Positions 5,673-10,155 of a stretch of DNA of 10,155 nucleotides are shown here, in pieces. Both the position numbers and the translations under genes were made by a program. Source of the stretch: Oribacterium sp. UBA5894 (lineage in GTDB: Bacteria > Bacillota > Clostridia > Lachnospirales > Lachnospiraceae); contig DJEQ01000113.1 in the NCBI GenBank assembly GCA_002431355.1, forward strand, positions 1 through 10,155, written 5' to 3'. The notes beneath the pieces were generated by a model that was not told the DNA's origin, made no database searches, and saw nothing but the letters and a program-made list of their open reading frames with translations. Positions within the stretch are counted from its first letter, which is position 1, and each line of letters begins with the position of its first letter.

Positions 5673-7490
5673 ATGGCAGAGTCGATGAAGGGTCTGCACA
5701 GAACGTGCAGATGTACAGAGCTTGACGAGTCCTATATTGATAAAGAAGTGACCATGATGGGCTGGGTACAGCGCTCGAGAAACAAGGGCGGTCTGATCTT
5801 TACAGACCTTCGGGATCGTACCGGTATTCTTCAGATCGTGTTCGAGGAGTCGGAGTGCGGTACCGAGGTATTTGAGAAGGCAGCGAAGCTGCGTTCCGAG
5901 TTCGTAATTGCCGTGACCGGTATCGTTCGTTCTCGTGGAAAGGATGCCAATAAGGAGCTGAAGACGGGAAGCATTGAGATTTCCGCACGTGCGCTTCGCA
6001 TCCTTGCAGAGTCCGAGACGCCACCATTCCCGATTGAGGATGGCATTGCGACCAATGAAAACACACGTCTTAAGTATCGTTATCTCGACCTCCGTCGTCC
6101 GGAGCTGGCAAAGCGCATCATGACGAGAGCGAAGATCGCGCACCTCATCCGGAACTTCATGACGGAGAATGGCTTCCTGGAGATCGAGACCCCGACCCTC
6201 ATCAAGTCCACCCCGGAGGGCGCACGTGACTTCCTGGTGCCGTCCCGTATGCATCATGGTTCCTTCTATGCACTGCCACAGTCGCCACAGCTTCTGAAGC
6301 AGCTTCTGATGGTGTCGGGCTTCGACCGCTACTTCCAGCTGGCTCGCTGCTATCGTGATGAGGATCTTCGTGCAGATCGTCAGCCGGAGTTCACGCAGGT
6401 GGATATGGAGCTCAGCTTCGTGGATGTCGATGATGTCATCGAGGTCAATGAGCGCCTCCTGAAGTACATCTTCAAGGAGATCTGCGATGTAGACATTGAA
6501 CTCCCGATCATGCGGATGCCATGGATCGAGGCCATGAACAAATATGGCTCCGACAAGCCGGATATGCGCTTTGAGATGCTGCTTCAGGATGTAACGGAGG
6601 TGGTCAAGGACTGCGGCTTCGGTGTCTTTGCAGACTGCGCGAAGAATGGCGGTATGGTGAAGGGCCTGAATGTCAAGGGCCAGGCCAAGATGCCGAGAAA
6701 GCATATCGATAAGTACACAGAGCTTGTGAAGGGCTATGGTGCGAAGGGACTTGCGTACCTCGCCATCAACGAGGATGGATCCTATAAGTCGAGCTTTGCG
6801 AAGTTCATGACGGAAGAAGAGCTGAAGGCACTCTGCGCAGCGATGGGCGGAGAGCCAGGCGATCTCCTCATGTTTGTTTCGGATACGAAGAATACGGTAG
6901 TGTGGAGTGCACTGGGCGCCCTTCGACTTCAGCTGGGTGCGGATCTCGACCTTATTGACCGCAAGGCATGGAAGTTCCTGTGGGTAACGGAATTCCCGAT
7001 GTTCGAGTGGTCCGATGAGCTCGGACGCTATCAGGCCATGCATCATCCGTTCACGATGCCGATGGAGGAGGATCTTCCGATGATCGACACCGATCAGGGT
7101 GCTGTACGTGCGAAGGCCTATGACATTGTCCTGAATGGTACGGAGCTCGGTGGTGGTTCCGTGCGTATTCACCAGGCAGATGTGCAGGAAAAGATGCTCG
7201 AGAAGCTCGGCTTTACACCGGAAAAGGCGCAGAAACAGTTTGGCTTCCTGATGCAGGCCTTCAAGTATGGCGTACCGCCTCATGCGGGTCTCGCGTATGG
7301 TCTTGATCGTCTTGCCATGTGGATGGTCGGCTCCGATACGATTCGTGATGTCATTGCCTTCCCGAAGATCAAGGATGGCTCTGATCCGATGATGGATGCA
7401 CCGGCGCCGGTATTTGATGAGGCGCAGCTGACAGACCTCGGCATTGCGGTGGTTCCAGAGGAGGAAGCGTCCTCTGAGGGCGAGAACTAA
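5673..7490 (+). CDS. aspS: Aspartyl-tRNA synthetase (bacterial type)
   Basis: Class IIb synthetase that attaches aspartate to tRNA-Asp. The 605 residues match the bacterial type, which carries a GAD insertion. Order: N-terminal OB-fold anticodon-binding domain (about 8-110, with GWVQRSRNKGGLIFTDLRDR), motif 1 region NGFLEIETPTLIKSTPEGARDF (166-187), the catalytic loop QSPQLLKQ (203-210), motif 2 with FQLARCYRDEDLRADRQPEF (221-240) including the ATP-binding Arg225, the GAD insert (about 300-425), GTELGGGSVRIH (489-500), and motif 3 GLAYGLDRLAMW (539-550). The acidic tail PEEEASSEGEN is typical of a disordered end. ATG 5673 is supported by AAAGAGG (5658-5664), eight bases upstream; ATG 5685 would be too far from it. 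Lys38 occupies the site that is His in non-discriminating AspRS enzymes. It follows hisS by 108 bases and shares its promoter. Confidence 0.97.
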   Translation: MAESMKGLHRTCRCTELDESYIDKEVTMMGWVQRSRNKGGLIFTDLRDRTGILQIVFEESECGTEVFEKAAKLRSEFVIAVTGIVRSRGKDANKELKTGSIEISARALRILAESETPPFPIEDGIATNENTRLKYRYLDLRRPELAKRIMTRAKIAHLIRNFMTENGFLEIETPTLIKSTPEGARDFLVPSRMHHGSFYALPQSPQLLKQLLMVSGFDRYFQLARCYRDEDLRADRQPEFTQVDMELSFVDVDDVIEVNERLLKYIFKEICDVDIELPIMRMPWIEAMNKYGSDKPDMRFEMLLQDVTEVVKDCGFGVFADCAKNGGMVKGLNVKGQAKMPRKHIDKYTELVKGYGAKGLAYLAINEDGSYKSSFAKFMTEEELKALCAAMGGEPGDLLMFVSDTKNTVVWSALGALRLQLGADLDLIDRKAWKFLWVTEFPMFEWSDELGRYQAMHHPFTMPMEEDLPMIDTDQGAVRAKAYDIVLNGTELGGGSVRIHQADVQEKMLEKLGFTPEKAQKQFGFLMQAFKYGVPPHAGLAYGLDRLAMWMVGSDTIRDVIAFPKIKDGSDPMMDAPAPVFDEAQLTDLGIAVVPEEEASSEGEN

Positions 7491-7519
7491 GCGTTCAGCA
7501 GATTTTCTGTGAAAATATG

Positions 7520-7557
7520 AACCGGGACTTGCGAGAAATGCAGGTCTCGGTTTATTG
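7520..7557 (+). terminator. Terminator of the hisS-aspS operon
   Basis: A 13-bp stem with two G-T wobbles (7520-7532 with 7540-7552) and a 7-base loop GAGAAAT is followed by a short T-rich tail TATTG. A smaller hairpin, ATTTTC / GAAAAT (7502-7507 / 7511-7516), lies just upstream. The tail is interrupted by an A, so some readthrough into the next gene is possible. Confidence 0.75.
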
Positions 7558-7590
7558 TATATTGAAGAGACATTTTACCAGAGCTTTTAA

Positions 7591-7597
7591 GAGAGGA
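7591..7597 (+). promoter_or_regulatory. Ribosome binding site supporting a TTG start at 7605
   Basis: GAGAGGA lies seven bases before the TTG at 7605. No ATG or GTG start occurs in this frame near the site, and the HAAS domain begins immediately after the TTG, so the rare start codon is well supported. Confidence 0.8.
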
Positions 7598-7604
7598 TAT
7601 CAAC

Positions 7605-8276
7605 TTGAACAAGGAACAATTCCTGCATGATCTTACGGTACAGCTGAACCTGAATGTATCCGATGAGGTCATTCGCGAGCAGATCGCATATTACAGCAGC
7701 TACATTACGGGCGAGGTTCGGAAGGGCCGCTCGGAGGCAGAGGTCATCGAGGAGCTGGGCTCGCCACGTCTTCTTGCGAAGACCATTATTGAGACCGCAG
7801 AGGCGGCCGGAGACCCGGTGGCGAATCAGGATGATGAGATCCGCGGAACCGTGGATCTGGAGCCGGATTCCGATGCCTTCGATGATCTTCGTGCGCAGTA
7901 CAGCGGTGCGGCGGACAGCGCGTCATACCATGAGGATACCGCGAACAGCACAGAGGATGTGCGCCAGGATTATGAGGACGAGAATCATAAGGAACGGGAG
8001 AGCTATTCTGAAAACGGAAAGCGGAATGACAATGGCTGGAGCGACCCGTTTTACCGGCACCATCATGATCACGGAACGCAGTCGAACAGCACAGGCGTCC
8101 ATGTGTTTGACGCGAGTGGCTGGGGCTGTATCGTCGTCTTCATCCTTTTCTTCCTGCTGTTCCAGCTTCTCGTGAGTGTGGTCGGCGGTGTACTCATGCT
8201 TTTCTCGCCGGTGCTTCTGCCGCTTCTTGTGGTACTGGTTCTGATCTGGCTGTTCAAGGGAATCTTCAGCCACTAG
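7605..8276 (+). CDS. HAAS-domain (DUF1700-like) membrane protein
   Basis: A 223-residue protein in three parts. Residues 1-66 match the HAAS / DUF1700 helical module: EQFLHDLTVQL, then a helix with YYSSYI, then GRSEAEVIEELGSPRLLAKTII, in which the G-x-SE-x-EVI-x-x-LG-x-P pattern is characteristic. Residues 67-170 form an acidic, low-complexity linker rich in D, E, N and S with a histidine cluster, RHHHDH (151-156). The C-terminus has two hydrophobic spans (about 174-193 and 198-219) separated by a short turn, so the HAAS module probably sits in the cytoplasm, tethered by a membrane hairpin. Proteins of this family often neighbour PadR-type regulators or envelope-stress genes; neither is visible here. 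The start is TTG with a good RBS. It precedes the RNA methyltransferase by 20 bases, which suggests co-transcription. Its function is unknown. Confidence 0.85.
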   Translation: MNKEQFLHDLTVQLNLNVSDEVIREQIAYYSSYITGEVRKGRSEAEVIEELGSPRLLAKTIIETAEAAGDPVANQDDEIRGTVDLEPDSDAFDDLRAQYSGAADSASYHEDTANSTEDVRQDYEDENHKERESYSENGKRNDNGWSDPFYRHHHDHGTQSNSTGVHVFDASGWGCIVVFILFFLLFQLLVSVVGGVLMLFSPVLLPLLVVLVLIWLFKGIFSH

Positions 8277-8296
8277 CTTGATAGGAAAGGAAATCT

Positions 8297-9511
8297 ATGA
8301 AAACATTTGAACTGATCGCGCCGTGCCACTTCGGCCTGGAGGCGGTCACGAAAAAGGAAATCATAAAGCTCGGCTATGAGGTGACCGAGGTCACCGACGG
8401 ACGTGTGAGCTTTACCGGCGATGCGGACGCGATTGCACGTGCCAATATTTTCCTTCGCACCACGGAGCGTGTGCTGCTGAAGGTTGGCTCCTTCCGGGCA
8501 GAGACCTGGGAGGACCTCTTTCAGGGAACGAAATCACTGCCATGGGAGAATTTCATTCCGAAGGATGGCAGCTTCTGGGTGACGAAGGCGAGCTCCATTA
8601 AGTCAAAGCTCTTTTCGACCCGCGACATTCAGTCGGTCATGAAAAAGGCCATGGTTGCCCGCATGGGATCGTACTATGGTGTCGACTGGTTCGAGGAGCA
8701 CGGGGCAAAGTACCCGGTGCGCGTTTTCGCGTACAAGGATGTTTTTACCGTCTGCCTTGATACCTCGGGCGAATCGCTTCATAAGCGCGGATATCGCCTG
8801 AAGCAGGGTCTCGCGCCGATCACGGAGACGCTGGCAGCCGCACTCATTATGCAGTCCGGCTGGCGGGAAGATCATGCCTTTGTGGACCCGATGTGTGGCT
8901 CAGGCACCTTCGTCATTGAAGCGGCAATGATGGCAGCGCATATTGCTCCGGGGATGGACCGCGCCTTCGTTTCGGAAGCCTGGACGAATTTGATTGAAAA
9001 GAAGTGCTGGTACCGTGCGCTGGAGGAGGCCAATGAAGACATTGACGAGCAGCTCCTGGAGACGGGCATCAACCGCTACGGAAAGAAGGTGGATATCCAG
9101 GGCTATGACATTAACCCGGAGGTAATACCGGTCGCACGGGAAAATGCGGAGCGTGCCGGTGTGGAACGCATTGTTCATCTTCAGGTTCGAGACATTGCCC
9201 ACTTCTCACATGGCGGAAAGTATGGCTATATTCTGACGAACCCGCCGTATGGAGAGCGCATTGAGGACAAGCGGAATCTGCCGCTTCTGTACACGGAGCT
9301 TCGGGAGGCGTACCAGAGCCTCGACAGCTGGTCCATGCACCTCATTACGGCCTGGGAGGATGCACAGAAGTACCTCGGAAAGGCGGATAAGAATCGAAAG
9401 ATCTATAACGGTATGATGAAGACCTATTTCTACAGCTATGATAAACGCTACTTTCAGCATGCCGCGCCACATGACTTCCGTGCGAAGAGGGGAGCACAGA
9501 AGGAGAAATAA
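8297..9511 (+). CDS. THUMP-domain SAM-dependent RNA methyltransferase, RlmL/YpsC type
   Basis: A 404-residue protein matching the N2-guanine 23S rRNA methyltransferases related to the first half of E. coli RlmKL and to B. subtilis YpsC. The N-terminus (1-60, ELIAPCHFGLEAVTKKEI) is the ferredoxin-like start of the family, and the THUMP RNA-binding domain spans about 45-155. The Rossmann methyltransferase has LAAALIMQSGW, the SAM-binding DPMCGSGT (197-204), GYDINPEVI (269-277) as the acidic SAM-ribose loop, and the catalytic TNPPYGER (314-321) characteristic of N2-G enzymes. The second, RlmK-like half of the E. coli protein is absent, as is usual in Firmicutes. The basic tail FRAKRGAQKEK may contact RNA. 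RBS AAAGGA lies five bases before the ATG. The exact target base (G2445 in E. coli RlmL) is inferred by family only. It is probably the second gene of a pair with the HAAS protein and ends at a strong terminator. Confidence 0.93.
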   Translation: MKTFELIAPCHFGLEAVTKKEIIKLGYEVTEVTDGRVSFTGDADAIARANIFLRTTERVLLKVGSFRAETWEDLFQGTKSLPWENFIPKDGSFWVTKASSIKSKLFSTRDIQSVMKKAMVARMGSYYGVDWFEEHGAKYPVRVFAYKDVFTVCLDTSGESLHKRGYRLKQGLAPITETLAAALIMQSGWREDHAFVDPMCGSGTFVIEAAMMAAHIAPGMDRAFVSEAWTNLIEKKCWYRALEEANEDIDEQLLETGINRYGKKVDIQGYDINPEVIPVARENAERAGVERIVHLQVRDIAHFSHGGKYGYILTNPPYGERIEDKRNLPLLYTELREAYQSLDSWSMHLITAWEDAQKYLGKADKNRKIYNGMMKTYFYSYDKRYFQHAAPHDFRAKRGAQKEK

Positions 9512-9535
9512 CAGGACGCCTGAGAGGGCGAAGAG

Positions 9536-9571
9536 AAGGACAGGAATCCAGTGGATGATTCCTGTCCTTTT
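9536..9571 (+). terminator. Rho-independent terminator after the methyltransferase gene
   Basis: A perfect 13-bp stem, AAGGACAGGAATC (9536-9548) and GATTCCTGTCCTT (9557-9569), has an 8-base loop. The T-run TTTT (9568-9571) overlaps the end of the stem. It lies 24 bases after the methyltransferase stop codon and separates it from the next gene. Confidence 0.9.
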
Positions 9572-9652
9572 ATGTTAGAATAAAACAGTAAAAAGCACGA
9601 GAGAAATAGGATGTGTACAATGCTGTGAATCAGTAAAGGAGAGATCGACATC

Positions 9653-10155
9653 ATGGCAGAGCGCGAGGAAATGAAAGCAGAACAGCGGGATCGGAAATAT
9701 ATTTCAGGGACGGTCGCGAAGGCGGCGGACCGCTATGCAATGGATGTGCTGGGGATGCGGTCGCTGGATCTTATGGAGACGGCCAGCAGCAGAGTGGCAG
9801 AGTATATTACAAGGAAATATCTTTATCAGCGTGATATGACGATTTCGGTGCTTAGTGGTGTCGGCAATAACGGCGCGGATGGCGTCTGCGTAGCTCGGAT
9901 GCTCCTGGAGGAGGGGTATCAGCCTCGGGTTTTCCTCGTTGGCAAGCTGGAGAAGGCGAGCTGGGAGCTCCTGTACCAGCTGTTTTACTATCAGCAGTGC
10001 GGCGGTGTGGTCACTCCTTATCGCGTGGATGAGACGTCGTCTTACGGCGCAGGACTGCGCTCGCGTGCGAATGATGAACGCATCCGAAAGGAAGCGCCAT
10101 CCTGTTGCAAAAGAAACACGGATGTTCTTCGGGACGACGACCTTCTGATTGATGC
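9653..10155 (+). CDS. nnrE: NAD(P)H-hydrate epimerase (YjeF N-terminal domain), 5' part
   Basis: The reading frame opens at ATG 9653 and has no stop before the window ends, giving 167 complete codons. The N-terminus has DRYAMDVLGMRSLDLMETAS (27-45), matching the family's opening helix with its LM-x-x-A pattern. LSGVGNNGADGVCVARML (67-84) is the substrate-binding GxGNNGxDG-x2-AR loop, and DDDLLID at the edge corresponds to the conserved DALFGTG strand, whose remainder lies outside. The enzyme interconverts R and S hydrates of NADH and NADPH so that a dehydratase can repair them. In many Firmicutes this domain is fused to a C-terminal ADP- or ATP-dependent dehydratase (NnrD); whether that is so here is beyond the edge. 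One normally Gly position in the loop is Ala75. AAAGGAG (9635-9641) lies eleven bases from the ATG, a rather long spacing. Confidence 0.9.
   Translation, partial: MAEREEMKAEQRDRKYISGTVAKAADRYAMDVLGMRSLDLMETASSRVAEYITRKYLYQRDMTISVLSGVGNNGADGVCVARMLLEEGYQPRVFLVGKLEKASWELLYQLFYYQQCGGVVTPYRVDETSSYGAGLRSRANDERIRKEAPSCCKRNTDVLRDDDLLID

Noticed and set aside
7562..7590. TTGAAG-N17-TTTTAA as a promoter for the HAAS gene
   Set aside because: The start point would fall within the ribosome binding site, and the -10 match is poor. Readthrough of the aspS terminator or an unrecognised promoter is more likely.
9576..9621. TGTTAGAAT (9573-9581) or TACAAT (9616-9621) as promoters for the epimerase gene
   Set aside because: Both are reasonable -10 boxes, but neither has a credible -35 element at the proper distance. 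I could not choose between them.

Overview
The window looks like chromosomal housekeeping DNA from a Clostridia-class Firmicute, most likely in or near the Lachnospiraceae. That placement is an inference. It rests on the subtype of the LysA and HisRS proteins (HAFLASNT and CENNDKFA in LysA; a short C-terminal domain and the N-terminal KKPVTGMKDILP in HisRS), the hisS-aspS gene order, strong AGGAG-type ribosome binding sites, TTG starts, and compact U-tailed terminators. All recognisable genes lie on the + strand. I see no insertion sequence, phage gene, CRISPR array, tRNA or rRNA.

Layout: (1) 1-225 holds no gene I can defend, but has a good sigma-A promoter (104-132) inside a bulged inverted repeat. 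It drives a 215-residue rhomboid-like membrane protein (226-873) that lacks the protease residues. (2) A 197-bp gap with another bulged inverted repeat leads into pyruvate kinase (1071-2501), which ends in two tandem hairpin terminators. (3) Diaminopimelate decarboxylase lysA (2657-3922) follows. (4) The 370-bp gap between lysA and hisS is the most unusual part: positions 3931-4216 form a near-palindrome with about 95-base arms, including 27 perfectly paired GC-rich base pairs and a branched centre. (5) A strong extended -10 promoter (4228-4256) directly after it drives hisS (4293-5564) and aspS (5673-7490), closed by a terminator. (6) A two-gene unit follows: a HAAS/DUF1700 membrane protein (7605-8276) and a THUMP-domain RNA methyltransferase of the RlmL/YpsC type (8297-9511), closed by a perfect 13-bp terminator. 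(7) The 5' part of an NAD(P)H-hydrate epimerase (YjeF N-terminal domain) gene starts at 9653 and runs off the right edge.

The genes do not form one pathway. hisS and aspS supply charged tRNA, the methyltransferase modifies rRNA, pyk makes pyruvate and ATP, lysA makes lysine from meso-diaminopimelate, and the last gene repairs damaged NAD(P)H. The proteins are of known families; the unexplained signal is in the intergenic structures, above all the lysA-hisS palindrome.
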